From NCBI RefSeq assembly GCF_001245615.1, contig NZ_CWKH01000001.1, positions 1,922,001 to 1,986,000 of the forward strand: a stretch of DNA of 64,000 nt, written 5' to 3'. Source of the stretch: Mycolicibacterium neworleansense (lineage in GTDB: Bacteria > Actinomycetota > Actinomycetes > Mycobacteriales > Mycobacteriaceae). A program made the position numbers and the translations under genes. Shown here in pieces: positions 1 to 9,369 of the stretch (positions are counted from its first letter, which is position 1; the number at the start of each line of letters is the position of its first letter). The notes under the pieces are model-generated. The model made no database searches. It worked only from the letters and a program-made list of their open reading frames with translations, and was not told where the DNA came from.

Positions 1-813
1 CACGTGGGTCTGCTCCCCCTCACGGTCGACGACGAGCAACGACGGCTTGCCGCCCACGCGCCCCGCCCCCTTGCGCGGAGCCACCGCGGTGCGCCCGGCT
101 TCCAGGCGCGGACCGAAATGCTGCCGGACCAACGACACAACCACGTCGTGATCGATGTTGCCCGCCACCGCCACGATCATCCGTTCGGGCGTGTAACGAC
201 GGACGTGGAACGAGTGCAGCTGCGCACGCGTCATCGTCTCGATCGACTCGACGCTGCCGATCACCGGACGTCCGACCGGATGATCGCCGAACATCGCCGT
301 CAGGAACACATCTCCGAGACTGTCCTCGGGATCGTCGTCGCGCATGGCGATCTCTTCGAGGACGACGTCGCGTTCCACCTCGACGTCCTCGCTGGCACAA
401 CGACCCCGCAACACGACGTCGGCCACCAGGTCGACCGCGAGTTCCAGGTCGGAGTCGAGCACATGTGCGTAATAGCAGGTGTGCTCGCGCGTGGTGAACG
501 CGTTCAGCTCACCGCCGACGGCATCGACAGACTGCGCGATGTCGACTGCGGTGCGCGTCGGGGTGGCCTTGAACAGCAGGTGCTCCAGGAAGTGGGCGGC
601 ACCCGCGACGCTTCGTCCCTCGTCGCGGGAACCGACTCCCACCCAGACCCCGACGGATGCCGAACGCACCGACGGGATGTATTCAGTGACCACCCGGAGT
701 CCGCCGGGCAGAACCGTCCGGCGGACATGTGCGGTGTTCAGTGCAGACGCCTTGGATCGAGCTGGTTGATCAGGACTCGGCAGCGGGAGCGGCTTCGGCC
801 GGCGCCGCGGCAC
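1..813 (-). CDS. pepR: Zinc metalloprotease, M16 family (PepR), 3' part cut by window edge
   Basis: The minus-strand frame runs off position 1, so only about the first 270 residues are present. The N-terminal half contains the inverted zinc motif HFLEH, followed by an acidic stretch ([16 protein letters not shown]) that fits the distal zinc-ligand helix of M16 peptidases (mitochondrial processing peptidase/insulinase type). I choose the GTG at 811–813, inside the 3' end of the upstream PNPase gene. It is the first usable start upstream of the conserved [10 protein letters not shown] segment and gives MPRR..., like the M. tuberculosis protein; the next in-frame GTG (693) would remove that segment. 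The 44-nt overlap with gpsI implies translational coupling. Identification is confident; the start is inferred. Confidence 0.85.
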   Translation of the reverse strand, partial: MPRRRPKPLPLPSPDQPARSKASALNTAHVRRTVLPGGLRVVTEYIPSVRSASVGVWVGVGSRDEGRSVAGAAHFLEHLLFKATPTRTAVDIAQSVDAVGGELNAFTTREHTCYYAHVLDSDLELAVDLVADVVLRGRCASEDVEVERDVVLEEIAMRDDDPEDSLGDVFLTAMFGDHPVGRPVIGSVESIETMTRAQLHSFHVRRYTPERMIVAVAGNIDHDVVVSLVRQHFGPRLEAGRTAVAPRKGAGRVGGKPSLLVVDREGEQTHV

Positions 814-3025
814 CGTCAGCGGCCTTGTCGCCGCCCTCAGCCTGCTCCTCGTCGACGAGCACCAGCGAGATCTTGCCGCGGTTGTCGATGTCGGCGATCT
901 CGACGCGCAGCTTGTCGCCGACCTTCACCACATCCTCGACCTTGGCGATGCGCTTGCCACGGCCCAACTTGGAGATGTGGACCAGGCCGTCACGACCCGG
1001 CAGCAGCGACACGAACGCACCGAAGTCGGTGGTCTTGACGACCGTGCCGAGGAAGCGCTCGCCGATCTTGGGCAGCTGCGGGTTGGCGATGGCGTTGATC
1101 TTGTCGATCGCGGCCTGCGCGGACTCGCCGTTGCTGGCGCCGACGAACACGGTGCCGTCGTCCTCGATGGAGATCGACGCGCCGGTCTCCTCGGTGATCG
1201 AGTTGATCATCTTGCCCTTGGGCCCGATGACCTCGCCGATCTTGTCCACCGGAACCTTGATGGTGGTGATCCGCGGTGCGTAGGGGCTCATCTCGTCCGG
1301 AGCGTCGATGGCCTCGGCCATGACGTCCAGGATGGTCAGACGCGCGTCCTTGGCCTGGCTCAGTGCGCCCGCCAGCACCTTCGAGGGGATGCCGTCGAGC
1401 TTGGTGTCGAGCTGCAGGGCGGTGACGAAGTCCTTGGTGCCTGCGCACTTGAAGTCCATGTCGCCGAAGGCATCCTCGGCGCCGAGGATGTCGGTCAGCG
1501 TCACGTAGCGGGTCTCACCGTCAACCTGGTCGGAGACCAGACCCATGGCGATGCCGGCCACCGGCGCCTTGAGCGGCACACCGGCGTTCAGCAGCGACAG
1601 GGTCGAGGCACACACCGAGCCCATCGAGGTGGAGCCGTTGGAGCCCAATGCCTCCGACACCTGGCGGATCGCGTAGGGGAACTCCTCGACGCTGGGCAGC
1701 ACGGGAACCAGCGCGCGTTCGGCCAGCGCACCGTGGCCGATCTCTCGGCGCTTGGGCGAACCGACGCGACCGGTCTCACCGGTCGAGAACGGCGGGAAGT
1801 TGTAGTGGTGCATGTAGCGCTTGGTGGTCTCGGGCCCCAGCGAGTCGATCTGCTGGGCCATCTTGACCATGTCCAGCGTGGTGACACCCATGATCTGGGT
1901 CTCGCCGCGCTCGAACAACGCGCTGCCGTGCGCACGCGGGATGATGGCCACCTCGGCCGAGAGGGCGCGGATGTCGGTCACACCACGGCCGTCGATACGG
2001 AAGTGATCGGTCAGGATGCGCTGGCGCACAAGCTTTTTGGTCAGCGAGCGGTAAGCGGCGCCGATCTCCTTCTCACGGCCGGCGAAGGTCTCGCCGAGAC
2101 GCTCGAGCACCTCGACCTTGATCTCGTTGGTGCGGTCGTCGCGCTCGTGCTTGCCGGCGATGGTCAGGGCCTCCGACAGCGCGTCGGTGGCCACCGCGGC
2201 CACGGCGTCGTAGACGTCTGCCTCGTAATCCGGGAACAGCGGGTACTCGGCGATCTCCTTGGCAGCCTTCTCCGCCAGCGCGGCCTGGGCATCGCACAGC
2301 GTCGCGATGAACGGTTTGGCCGCCTCAAGGCCCTCGGCGACGACGGCCTCGGTGGGAGCCTGCGCGCCACCGGCGACCAACTCGATCACGTTCTCGGTGG
2401 CTTCGGCCTCGACCATCATGATCGCGACATCGTCGCCCACCTTGCGGCCTGCGACGACCATGTCGAAGACAGCCTTCTCAAGCTGCTCGACGGTCGGGAA
2501 GGCGACCCACTGACCGTCGATCAGGGCGACGCGCACGCCGCCGACCGGACCGGAGAACGGCAGACCGGAGATCTGCGTCGACGCCGAGGCGGCGTTGATG
2601 GCCAGCACGTCGTACAGATCCTTGGGATCCAGGCTCAGGACGGTGACCACGACCTGGATCTCGTTCCGCAGACCGCTGACGAACGACGGGCGCAGCGGCC
2701 GGTCGATCAGGCGGCAGGTCAGGATCGCATCGGTGGAGGGACGGCCCTCACGACGGAAGAACGAGCCGGGGATCCGGCCCGCGGCGTACATCCGCTCTTC
2801 GACGTCGATGGTCAACGGGAAGAAGTCGAAGTGGTCCTTCGGCGTCTTGCTGGCGGTGGTGGCGCTCAGCAGCATGGTCTCGTCGTCGAGGTAGGCGACG
2901 ACGGAACCGGCGGCCTGCTGCGCGAGCCGCCCGGTCTCGAAACGAATGGTGCGGGTGCCGAAGCTCCCGTTGTCGAGGGTCGCGGTGGATTCGAACACAC
3001 CGTCTTCAAGTTCAACTACAGACAT
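770..3025 (-). CDS. gpsI: Polyribonucleotide nucleotidyltransferase / guanosine pentaphosphate synthetase (PNPase)
   Basis: 751 residues, normal length for actinobacterial PNPase. Two RNase PH-type domains (about 15–240 and 340–570) flank a helical linker. A KH domain follows (about 600–660; signature IGPKGKMI) and then an S1 RNA-binding domain (about 665–735; [18 protein letters not shown]). The C-terminus is an Ala/Glu-rich tail. PNPase degrades RNA 3'-to-5' by phosphorolysis; the actinobacterial name GpsI records a reported pppGpp-related activity. The ATG at 3025 begins [18 protein letters not shown]-type ribosome-binding site lies rather far upstream (about 12 nt). It overlaps pepR at its 3' end. 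Confidence 0.97.
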   Translation of the reverse strand: MSVVELEDGVFESTATLDNGSFGTRTIRFETGRLAQQAAGSVVAYLDDETMLLSATTASKTPKDHFDFFPLTIDVEERMYAAGRIPGSFFRREGRPSTDAILTCRLIDRPLRPSFVSGLRNEIQVVVTVLSLDPKDLYDVLAINAASASTQISGLPFSGPVGGVRVALIDGQWVAFPTVEQLEKAVFDMVVAGRKVGDDVAIMMVEAEATENVIELVAGGAQAPTEAVVAEGLEAAKPFIATLCDAQAALAEKAAKEIAEYPLFPDYEADVYDAVAAVATDALSEALTIAGKHERDDRTNEIKVEVLERLGETFAGREKEIGAAYRSLTKKLVRQRILTDHFRIDGRGVTDIRALSAEVAIIPRAHGSALFERGETQIMGVTTLDMVKMAQQIDSLGPETTKRYMHHYNFPPFSTGETGRVGSPKRREIGHGALAERALVPVLPSVEEFPYAIRQVSEALGSNGSTSMGSVCASTLSLLNAGVPLKAPVAGIAMGLVSDQVDGETRYVTLTDILGAEDAFGDMDFKCAGTKDFVTALQLDTKLDGIPSKVLAGALSQAKDARLTILDVMAEAIDAPDEMSPYAPRITTIKVPVDKIGEVIGPKGKMINSITEETGASISIEDDGTVFVGASNGESAQAAIDKINAIANPQLPKIGERFLGTVVKTTDFGAFVSLLPGRDGLVHISKLGRGKRIAKVEDVVKVGDKLRVEIADIDNRGKISLVLVDEEQAEGGDKAADGAAAPAEAAPAAES

Positions 3026-3316
3026 AGAGTCCGTTGGCCTCTTTCGAATTCATTCAACTGTTTTCGCGGCGTCACAATGGCGATCCGCCACGGGCCCTGG
3101 ATGCGGCTACGGCCGTCGATCGAAGCGGCCGGATAGGCCCCGACAGCGGGGTTCCGGCAGCCACTACCGAAGACCGCCCGACCAGGCGGGCCCGATATGA
3201 CTCGCAGGAACAACGCCCGCGGATCGCGGGTGTCGCACCTGTGTCCAGCGCAGATTTCGGCCGCTGAACGCCCTCATGTTACACGGCAGCAACGGCCCGA
3301 TCGGCATCCGTGCCAG
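3026..3316. other. Intergenic stretch between gpsI and lppU, no gene seen
   Basis: About 290 bp that serve as the 5' leader of gpsI. Small inverted repeats are visible, for example CCCGCG-GAT-CGCGGG at 3216–3230. No convincing ORF, tRNA or riboswitch was recognised. A structured leader controlling gpsI is possible, but the sequence alone does not show it. Confidence 0.4.
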
Positions 3317-3817
3317 CTAGGACACGTCCTCCACGCACACGGTGAACTGGCGTTCCGGGTATGCGTAGCCGACTCCGCTGGCGCACTGATCGACCTGCGA
3401 CACGCCGCTGAGAACCTCGGTGGCCCGTTGGCGGTGCGGCGCAGACGAATCCGCGCAGTCGACCCGGTACGGGTCTTTGTCGTTCTCCGGATCGATGCTC
3501 ATGCAGCGGCCGGTAACCCAATCGATGTCCAGGCAGAGCGTCTGCGTCTCTTCACTGAATGCGCTGCGCACCGAGTAATAGGTGTCGACGTCGCCCGGGC
3601 ACTGGTCGCTGTCGGTGACGGTAGAGATCACCTTGTAGTTCGACGCGTCGCTGCCGCATTCGGCCCGGCTGGCGTCGGGGCGCTCGTAGGTGCCGCTCAT
3701 CTTGAGGCAGTCCCCTGCCTTCATGTCCGCGGCAGCCGCGGACGAGCATGCGGTCAATCCGCCGATGAAAAGTATCGCGGCTGCCCCCAGAGGGGCAGCC
3801 GCGGAAAGTGGTGACAC
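3317..3817 (-). CDS. lppU: LppU-like lipoprotein
   Basis: 166 residues. The N-terminus is a lipoprotein signal peptide ending in the lipobox LTAC (Cys about residue 24), so a secreted, lipid-anchored cell-envelope protein is predicted. The mature part holds at least eight further cysteines in a regularly spaced pattern, suggesting disulfides. Position between gpsI and rpsO matches lppU (Rv2784c) of M. tuberculosis; function is unknown. The start is a GTG only 10 nt after the rpsO stop codon, with no obvious ribosome-binding site. The signal-peptide codons include a perfect 12-bp hairpin (3776–3803) that could act as the rpsO terminator. Confidence 0.8.
   Translation of the reverse strand: MSPLSAAAPLGAAAILFIGGLTACSSAAAADMKAGDCLKMSGTYERPDASRAECGSDASNYKVISTVTDSDQCPGDVDTYYSVRSAFSEETQTLCLDIDWVTGRCMSIDPENDKDPYRVDCADSSAPHRQRATEVLSGVSQVDQCASGVGYAYPERQFTVCVEDVS
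3776..3803 (-). terminator. 12-bp GC-rich stem-loop downstream of rpsO, inside lppU
   Basis: CGCGGCTGCCCC and GGGGCAGCCGCG form a perfect 12-bp stem with a 4-nt loop. On the minus strand it lies 24 nt after the rpsO stop codon and is followed by ATACTTTTC, a short T-rich run. This looks like an intrinsic terminator or attenuator placed within the first codons of lppU. The structure is directly visible; its function is inferred. Confidence 0.6.
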
Positions 3818-3827
3818 CGACGCCGCG

Positions 3828-4097
3828 TCAGCGACGCAGCCCGAGGCGCTCGATCAGCGAGCGGTAACGCGCCACGTCAACCTGGGCGACGTACTTCAGC
3901 AGCCGGCGACGACGGCCGACGAGCAGCAGCAGGCCGCGACGCGAGTGGTGGTCGTGCTTGTGCTGCTTGAGGTGCTCGGTCAGGTCCGAGATCCGCTTGG
4001 TCAGCAGGGCGACCTGGGCCTCCGGCGAACCGGTGTCGGTCTCGTGCAGACCGTAGCTGCTCAGGATTTCTTTTTTCTGCTCGGCAGTAAGCGCCAC
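3828..4097 (-). CDS. rpsO: 30S ribosomal protein S15
   Basis: 89 residues, the normal length. Family hallmarks are present: the N-terminal helix [11 protein letters not shown], the 16S rRNA-binding stretch [18 protein letters not shown], and the C-terminal RRRLLKYV helix. S15 nucleates the platform of the 30S subunit. The start is a GTG with ATGGAG about 8 nt upstream. A TAGACT hexamer near 4186–4191 (minus strand) is a plausible -10, giving a leader of roughly 80 nt in which S15 autoregulation could occur. I did not find a clear S15-binding pseudoknot. Confidence 0.97.
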   Translation of the reverse strand: MALTAEQKKEILSSYGLHETDTGSPEAQVALLTKRISDLTEHLKQHKHDHHSRRGLLLLVGRRRRLLKYVAQVDVARYRSLIERLGLRR

Positions 4098-4194
4098 GAA
4101 AGTAACTCCATCATTTCAGTCCCGCGAACATTTTCTCGGCACAGCCACCGCGGACTGCAGCATGCACCGGATCGGCGGAAAGTCTAGCAGCCCT

Positions 4195-5181
4195 CTACTG
4201 CGCAGCCAGAATCGCGCGGGCCCGGTCGGTATCGCCTTCCATGGCCACGACCAGATCCTTGACCGATTCGAACTTCTCCTGGCCCCGGATCCGGGCCACG
4301 AAATCGACTGCGACATGCTGCCCGTACAGGTCGGCGTTGGTGTCGAGCACGAACGCCTCGACCGTGCGCGTCCGCCCGGAGAACGTCGGGTTGGTGCCCA
4401 CCGAGACCGCGGCCTCGTACCGCTCGCCGGGGATCACGGTGCCCATCACCGGGCCGTGCCCCAACACCGTGAACCAGGCGGCGTACACGCCGTCGGCCGG
4501 GATCGCCGAGAACATCGGCGGCGCCACGTTCGCCGTCGGGAAGCCGAGCACCCGGCCTCGTCCGTCGCCGCGCACCACCACCCCCTCAACACGGTGCGGA
4601 CGGCCGAGGGCTTCGGTGGCGGCCACGACATCGCCGGCATCGACGCAGGACCGGATGTAAGTCGACGAGAACGTGACCCGCTCGTCGCGGTGCTCGGCGT
4701 CCAGCGTCTCGGTCACCAGCGACATGCTCTCGACGGCGAATCCGAAGCGTTCGCCGGCCGCGCGCAGCATCGCGACGTTGCCTGCCGCCTTCTTGCCGAA
4801 GGTGAAGTTCTCCCCCACGACGACCTCTACCACGTGCAGGTCTTCCACCAGCAACTCGTGGATGTAGCGCTCAGGGGTGAGCTTCATGAAGTCCGAGGTG
4901 AACGGCATGACCAGGAAGACGTCGACGCCGAGTTCTTCGACCAGCTCGGCCCGCCGGGTCAGTGTGGTCAACTGCGCCGGATGACTTCCCGGAAACACCA
5001 CCTCCATCGGATGGGGGTCGAAGGTCATGAGAACCACCGGCACTCCGCGTGATCGGCCGGCTTTCACCGCATGGCTGATCAACTCCGCGTGTCCACGGTG
5101 AACCCCGTCGAACACCCCGATGGTGACTACACACCTGCCCCAGTCCGTGGGGATCTCGTCCTGCCCACGCCAGCGCTGCAC
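4195..5181 (-). CDS. ribF: Bifunctional riboflavin kinase / FAD synthetase
   Basis: 328 residues. The N-terminal FAD synthetase domain (about 15–170) begins with the nucleotidyltransferase motif TIGVFDGVHRGHAEL and also carries FTFGKKAAGN. The C-terminal riboflavin kinase domain (about 185–320) includes GRVLGFPTAN and the GTNPTF segment. The enzyme converts riboflavin to FMN and then FAD. The GTG start at 5181 is preceded, exactly 6 nt away, by the -10 hexamer TAGGCT, so the mRNA is predicted to be leaderless; this supports the start. It is divergent from sirR. Confidence 0.96.
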   Translation of the reverse strand: MQRWRGQDEIPTDWGRCVVTIGVFDGVHRGHAELISHAVKAGRSRGVPVVLMTFDPHPMEVVFPGSHPAQLTTLTRRAELVEELGVDVFLVMPFTSDFMKLTPERYIHELLVEDLHVVEVVVGENFTFGKKAAGNVAMLRAAGERFGFAVESMSLVTETLDAEHRDERVTFSSTYIRSCVDAGDVVAATEALGRPHRVEGVVVRGDGRGRVLGFPTANVAPPMFSAIPADGVYAAWFTVLGHGPVMGTVIPGERYEAAVSVGTNPTFSGRTRTVEAFVLDTNADLYGQHVAVDFVARIRGQEKFESVKDLVVAMEGDTDRARAILAAQ

Positions 5182-5187
5182 GCAATC

Positions 5188-5193
5188 AGCCTA
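5188..5193 (-). promoter_or_regulatory. -10 element for leaderless ribF
   Basis: TAGGCT on the minus strand, followed by 6 nt and then the GTG start codon. This places the predicted transcription start on the first base of the codon, the arrangement typical of mycobacterial leaderless genes. Confidence 0.6.
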
Positions 5194-5261
5194 CGACCCG
5201 AACGCGGCACGGTCTGCTCTAGATCCCCCGATCAGGTGATGATTGCCTAAACTTTCCTACT

Positions 5262-5981
5262 GTGAGTCCCGACGGTAACCATCAGGACCTCTCCACGGTT
5301 GCCCAGGACTACCTGAAAGTCATCTGGACAGCCCAGGAGTGGTCTCGCGAGAAGGTCAGCACGAAACTGCTGGCCGAGCGGATCGGCGTGTCCGCCTCCA
5401 CGGCGTCGGAATCGATCCGCAAGCTCGCCGACCAGGGCCTGGTCCACCACGAGAAGTACGGGGCGGTGACGCTGACCGACGCGGGCCGGCGGGCGGCGCT
5501 GGCCATGGTGCGCCGGCACCGGCTCATGGAGACCTTCCTGGTGCAGGAACTCGGTTACAGCTGGGACGAGGTGCACGACGAGGCCGAGATCCTCGAGCAC
5601 GCGGTGTCCGACCGGATGCTCGACCGGATCGACGCGAAGCTGGGACATCCCACCCGCGATCCGCATGGCGATCCGATCCCGGCCGCCGACGGTCAGGTGC
5701 CCACGCCACCGGCCCGCCAACTGTCGGCGTGCCAGGACGGTGACGCCGGCACGGTGGCCCGCATCTCCGACGCCGACCCGGAGATGCTGCGCTATTTCGA
5801 CAGCGTCGGAATCAGCCTCGATTCCCGGGTGCGCGTGCTGGCGAGACGTGATTTTGCCGGCGTGATCTCGGTTGCCATAGAAAGTCCCGGAAATCCGTCC
5901 GCTGAAGGCGGAGATGACGCCGGCGTGCAGGTCGAACTGGGCAATCCGGCGGCCGAGGCCATCTGGGTCGTCGCGAGCTGA
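5262..5981 (+). CDS. sirR: DtxR-family metalloregulator (MntR/SirR type)
   Basis: 239 residues. An N-terminal winged helix (about 5–70; LAERIGVSASTASESIRKL is the recognition region) is followed by the metal-binding dimerisation domain (HRLMETFLVQELG and EVHDEAEILEHAVSD, with the expected Glu/His ligands). A C-terminal SH3/FeoA-like domain occupies about 155–230. Members bind Mn(II) or Fe(II) and repress metal uptake genes. The full-length C-terminal domain fits the actinobacterial SirR/MntR group. The start is a GTG with TAAACT 8 nt upstream as a possible -10. It sits downstream of and divergent from ribF, as in M. tuberculosis (Rv2788). The metal specificity cannot be decided from sequence. 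Confidence 0.88.
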   Translation: MSPDGNHQDLSTVAQDYLKVIWTAQEWSREKVSTKLLAERIGVSASTASESIRKLADQGLVHHEKYGAVTLTDAGRRAALAMVRRHRLMETFLVQELGYSWDEVHDEAEILEHAVSDRMLDRIDAKLGHPTRDPHGDPIPAADGQVPTPPARQLSACQDGDAGTVARISDADPEMLRYFDSVGISLDSRVRVLARRDFAGVISVAIESPGNPSAEGGDDAGVQVELGNPAAEAIWVVAS

Positions 5982-6054
5982 CGGCACGCGGAACACGATC
6001 ACCGCGATTTTTACCCGTGTGCGATCGCCTCTTCGGCACCAAGATGTCCTGTTC

Positions 6055-7224
6055 GTGACTGTCTCTCTGCACTGGTTCCTGCCCACCTACGGCGACAGCC
6101 GGCTGATCGTCGGAGGGGGCCACGGCACGCCCGCCGGCTCGGCCGGTGGTGACCGGGAAGCCTCGATCGACTACCTCGCGTCGATCGTCCGTTCGGCCGA
6201 GCGGTTCGGCTTCACCGGCGCGCTCATCCCGACCGGGGCCTGGTGCGAGGATGCGTTCATCACCGCGGCGCTGCTGGCCCGTGAGACCACGTCCCTGGCT
6301 TTCCTGGTGGCGTTCCGTCCCGGCCTGGTCAGCCCGACGCTGTCGGCGCAGATGGCGGCCACGTTCGCCCGGCACGCACCGGGCCGGATCCTGCTCAACG
6401 TCGTCGTCGGCGGTGAGGCGCACGAGCAGCGGGCGTTCGGCGACCACCTGGACAAGGACGCGCGGTACGCGCGCTGCGACGAGTTCCTCGATGTGGTCCG
6501 GCGGCTGTGGGCCGGCGAGACCGTCACCCACAAGGGCGAGTACATCGACGTCGAAGAGGCCTCATTGGCGCTGCCCCCGACCCCGGTGCCACCGCTGTAC
6601 TTCGGCGGCAGCTCGAAGGCCGCCGGCCCGGTGGCGGCCCGGCACTCCGACGTCTACCTGACGTGGGGTGAGCCGCCGGCCGCGGTGCGCGAGAAGATCG
6701 AGTGGATCCGGGCGCTCGGCGAGGAGCAGGGCCGCAAGCTGCGTTTCGGTATCCGCCTGCACACCATCTCGCGGGACACCTCCGAGGAGGCGTGGGCCCA
6801 GGCCGACCGCCTGGTCGCTGCCCTCGACGAGGAGACCGTCGCCGCCGCGCAGGCCGGGTTGGCCCGCAGCCAGTCCGAGGGCCAGAAGCGCATGCTGGCC
6901 CTGCACGAGACCAACCGCGCCAACGGCACCTGGAGTGACGCCCGCAGCCTCGAGATCGCGCCGAACCTGTGGTCGGGCGTGGGCCTGGTGCGCGGCGGCG
7001 CGGGCACGGCACTGGTGGGGAGCCACACCGAGGTCGCAGACCGGATCGCCGAGTACGCCGAGATCGGCATCGACGAGTTCATCTTCTCCGGCTATCCCCA
7101 TCTGGAGGAGCTGTTCTGGTTCGGCGAGGGTGTGGTGCCGATCCTGCGCGAACGCGGCCTGTTCGGCGGCGGTTCGCAGGCGGGCACTCCCGCCTCGATC
7201 CCGTTCGTCGGTACGCCGCGATGA
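6055..7224 (+). CDS. LLM-class flavin-dependent alkanesulfonate monooxygenase-like protein (SsuD type)
   Basis: 389 residues, close to SsuD (~381). The TIM-barrel LLM luciferase fold is seen from MTVSLHWFLPTYGD through the flavin/phosphate-binding ILLNVVVGG, RYARCDEFLDVVRRLW, and the C-terminal GYPHLEELFWFGEGV, all typical of FMNH2-dependent sulfonate monooxygenases. Such enzymes release sulfite from alkanesulfonates during sulfur starvation. The GTG at 6055 is chosen because the family begins here; the frame is open upstream but would run into sirR. It overlaps the next gene by 4 bp (ATGA), so the two are probably co-translated. The substrate may instead be a sulfone or another small organosulfur compound. 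No reductase (SsuE) or ABC transporter is adjacent. Confidence 0.82.
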   Translation: MTVSLHWFLPTYGDSRLIVGGGHGTPAGSAGGDREASIDYLASIVRSAERFGFTGALIPTGAWCEDAFITAALLARETTSLAFLVAFRPGLVSPTLSAQMAATFARHAPGRILLNVVVGGEAHEQRAFGDHLDKDARYARCDEFLDVVRRLWAGETVTHKGEYIDVEEASLALPPTPVPPLYFGGSSKAAGPVAARHSDVYLTWGEPPAAVREKIEWIRALGEEQGRKLRFGIRLHTISRDTSEEAWAQADRLVAALDEETVAAAQAGLARSQSEGQKRMLALHETNRANGTWSDARSLEIAPNLWSGVGLVRGGAGTALVGSHTEVADRIAEYAEIGIDEFIFSGYPHLEELFWFGEGVVPILRERGLFGGGSQAGTPASIPFVGTPR

Positions 7225-8438
7225 CCGATCTGACCGGTGCCACCCGGATCTCGTCGGCCCGGGCAGCGCTGTCGGTAGCCGCTGCGCTGTCGAGGTCGTT
7301 CGCCGAGGGGGCCGGTGCCCGCGACGCGCACCGGATCCTGCCGCACGAGCAGGTACAGGCGCTCAAAGAGTCGGGGCTGCTGACCCTGACCGTGCCCGCC
7401 GAGCACGGCGGCCTCGACGTCCCGGTCGCCGTGCTCGCCGAGGTGCTACGCCTGGTAGCCCACGGCGACCCGTCGATCGGTCAGATCCCGCACTCGCACT
7501 TCACGTTTCTGGAGGCGCTGCGGTTGCAGGGCACACCGGAGCAGCAGGCCTACTTCTACGGGCTGGTGCTGGACGGGGCGTTGTTCGCCAATGCCCAGTC
7601 CGAACGCGGACCGCATCCCGTCGACGTGGACACCACGACGCTCACGGCCGCGGGCTCCGGCTATATCCTCAGCGGCCGCAAGTACTACTCGACCGGGGCG
7701 TTGTTCGCCGACTGGCTGATCGTGCGGGCCTCCCGTTCCGATGGTTCGGGGCAGGTGCCGACGGCGACGACGCCCAAGGCCATCGCGTTCGTGCCGCGCG
7801 ACGCGGCCGGGGTCGAGATCGTCGACGACTGGGACGGTATGGGTCAGCGGACGACGGCGTCGGGCACCGTCACGCTCGACGCCGTCGAGGTACCCGCCGC
7901 GCACGTCATCGAGTTCAGCCCCATCTTCACGCGGCCCACGGTGTACGGCGCCCGGGCCCAACTGCTGCATGCCGCCCTCGACGTGGGAATCGCCACGGCC
8001 GCATTGGAGGAGGCGGTTCGTCAGGCCGCCAAGGCCCGCCCGCATTTCGAGGCCTCGGTGTCCAGCGCGGTCGAGGATCCGACCCTGGTGCAGGTGGCCG
8101 GCGAGCTGACCGTCACGGTGCGCGGTGCTCAGGCGCTGCTCGCCGAGGCGGCCCGCCACGTCGATACGGCCAGCGCCGATCTCACCGAGGACAGCGCCGC
8201 GGCCGCCTCCATCGCGGTGGCGATCGCCAAGGTATCCGCCGCGCGGGCTGCAGTGCAGGCCGGCAGCGCACTGTTCGAATTCGGCGGCACCCGCAGCGCC
8301 TCGGCCTCGGGCAACCTGTCGCGGTATTGGCGTGACGCGCGCACCCATACGTTGCACGACGCCACGCGGTGGAAGATCCGCCACATCGGCAACTACACCC
8401 TGTCCGGGACGAAACCGCCTCGCCACGGCCAACTTTGA
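7221..8438 (+). CDS. Acyl-CoA dehydrogenase-like flavoprotein, SfnB family
   Basis: 405 residues with acyl-CoA dehydrogenase architecture: N-terminal helical domain (EQVQALKESGLLTLTVPAEHGG), middle beta domain (FANAQSER...SGRKYYSTGALFADW) and C-terminal helical domain ending in RDARTHTLHDATRWKIRHIG. This form is typical of SfnB/DszC-like monooxygenases, in which reduced flavin is used for oxygenation of organosulfur compounds rather than acyl-CoA oxidation. The ATG overlaps the upstream stop codon. Pairing with an SsuD-like enzyme supports a role in sulfur acquisition (inference). The catalytic base of true acyl-CoA dehydrogenases is not evident. Confidence 0.8.
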   Translation: MTDLTGATRISSARAALSVAAALSRSFAEGAGARDAHRILPHEQVQALKESGLLTLTVPAEHGGLDVPVAVLAEVLRLVAHGDPSIGQIPHSHFTFLEALRLQGTPEQQAYFYGLVLDGALFANAQSERGPHPVDVDTTTLTAAGSGYILSGRKYYSTGALFADWLIVRASRSDGSGQVPTATTPKAIAFVPRDAAGVEIVDDWDGMGQRTTASGTVTLDAVEVPAAHVIEFSPIFTRPTVYGARAQLLHAALDVGIATAALEEAVRQAAKARPHFEASVSSAVEDPTLVQVAGELTVTVRGAQALLAEAARHVDTASADLTEDSAAAASIAVAIAKVSAARAAVQAGSALFEFGGTRSASASGNLSRYWRDARTHTLHDATRWKIRHIGNYTLSGTKPPRHGQL

Positions 8439-8448
8439 GTCCGCAAGG

Positions 8449-9369
8449 CTACAACGTGGCCGGCCGCAACACCACGACGTTCTTGGTGCGTTTGGACCCA
8501 TCTTCGAGCAGTGCGATGACCCGACCGTCGGGGGCGGTCGCGGCGTACACCCCGTCGATACCGGCCGGCGTCAACGCCCGCCCGTGCCGGCAGCCCTCGG
8601 TCTCCTCCATGCTCAGGTCACGGCGCGGGAACCCGACCAGACAGGCCTCGTCGAGCGAGTAGCTCAGCCGCGCCTCCTCAGCCAGGTCGTCGAGCGTGCG
8701 CGCCTCGTCGAGGCCGTACCGGCCGACCTTCGTGCGCCGCAACGCCGTCAGGTGCCCGCCGACACCGAGAGCGATACCGACATCGCGGGCCAGGGCGCGG
8801 ATGTAGGTGCCCGACGAACAGTCCACCTCGACATCCACGTCGACGAAGTCGTCCACCCGCCGGACGGCGAGCACGTCGAATCGGTCGATGCGCACGGGCC
8901 GGGCGGCCAACTCGACGGTCTGTCCTTCGCGGGCCAGTTTGTAGGCCCGCTGGCCGGCGACCTTGATGGCGCTGACCGCCGAGGGTACCTGTTCGATGTC
9001 CCCGCGAAGCGCCGCGACCGCGGACTCGATCCGCTCATCGGTGACGTGCACGGCCGAGACCGTCTGCAGCACTTCGCCTTCGGCGTCCTCGGTCGTCGTC
9101 GTCTGCCCCAGCCGGACCGTCGCCGAATAGGACTTGTCGGTGGCGGTGAGCAGGCCCAGGATCTTGGTCGCGCGTTCGATGCCGACGACAAGCACACCGG
9201 TCGCCATCGGGTCCAGCGTTCCGGCGTGGCCGACCTTGCGGGTACCGAACAGCCGACGGCACCGCCCCACCACGTCATGACTGGTCATCCCGGCCGGCTT
9301 GTCGACGATCACCAGTCCGGGAGCTGGATTGCTCCTCGCGTGCGCGGCGTCCGGAACCGGCCGGCTCAC
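8449..9369 (-). CDS. truB: tRNA pseudouridine(55) synthase
   Basis: 306 residues. The catalytic aspartate lies in [11 protein letters not shown] (about residues 50–60), preceded by the [11 protein letters not shown] motif. The tRNA-binding thumb and a short C-terminal PUA-like extension complete the protein. TruB converts U55 to pseudouridine in the T-loop of tRNAs. The GTG start overlaps the pptT stop codon by 4 bp, so the pair is probably translationally coupled, as in M. tuberculosis (Rv2793c/Rv2794c). Convergent with the sfnB-like gene, 10 bp away. Confidence 0.97.
   Translation of the reverse strand: MSRPVPDAAHARSNPAPGLVIVDKPAGMTSHDVVGRCRRLFGTRKVGHAGTLDPMATGVLVVGIERATKILGLLTATDKSYSATVRLGQTTTTEDAEGEVLQTVSAVHVTDERIESAVAALRGDIEQVPSAVSAIKVAGQRAYKLAREGQTVELAARPVRIDRFDVLAVRRVDDFVDVDVEVDCSSGTYIRALARDVGIALGVGGHLTALRRTKVGRYGLDEARTLDDLAEEARLSYSLDEACLVGFPRRDLSMEETEGCRHGRALTPAGIDGVYAATAPDGRVIALLEDGSKRTKNVVVLRPATL

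Noticed and set aside
977..3136. Long open frame (719 codons) on the plus strand opposite gpsI
   Set aside because: It is the antisense shadow of a clear PNPase gene in high-GC DNA; its translation shows no domain, no ribosome-binding site and strongly biased His/Gly/Arg/Leu composition.
6021..6028. GCGATCGC octamer resembling a HIP1 repeat
   Set aside because: A single 8-bp palindrome in GC-rich DNA is expected by chance; no second nearby copy was seen.
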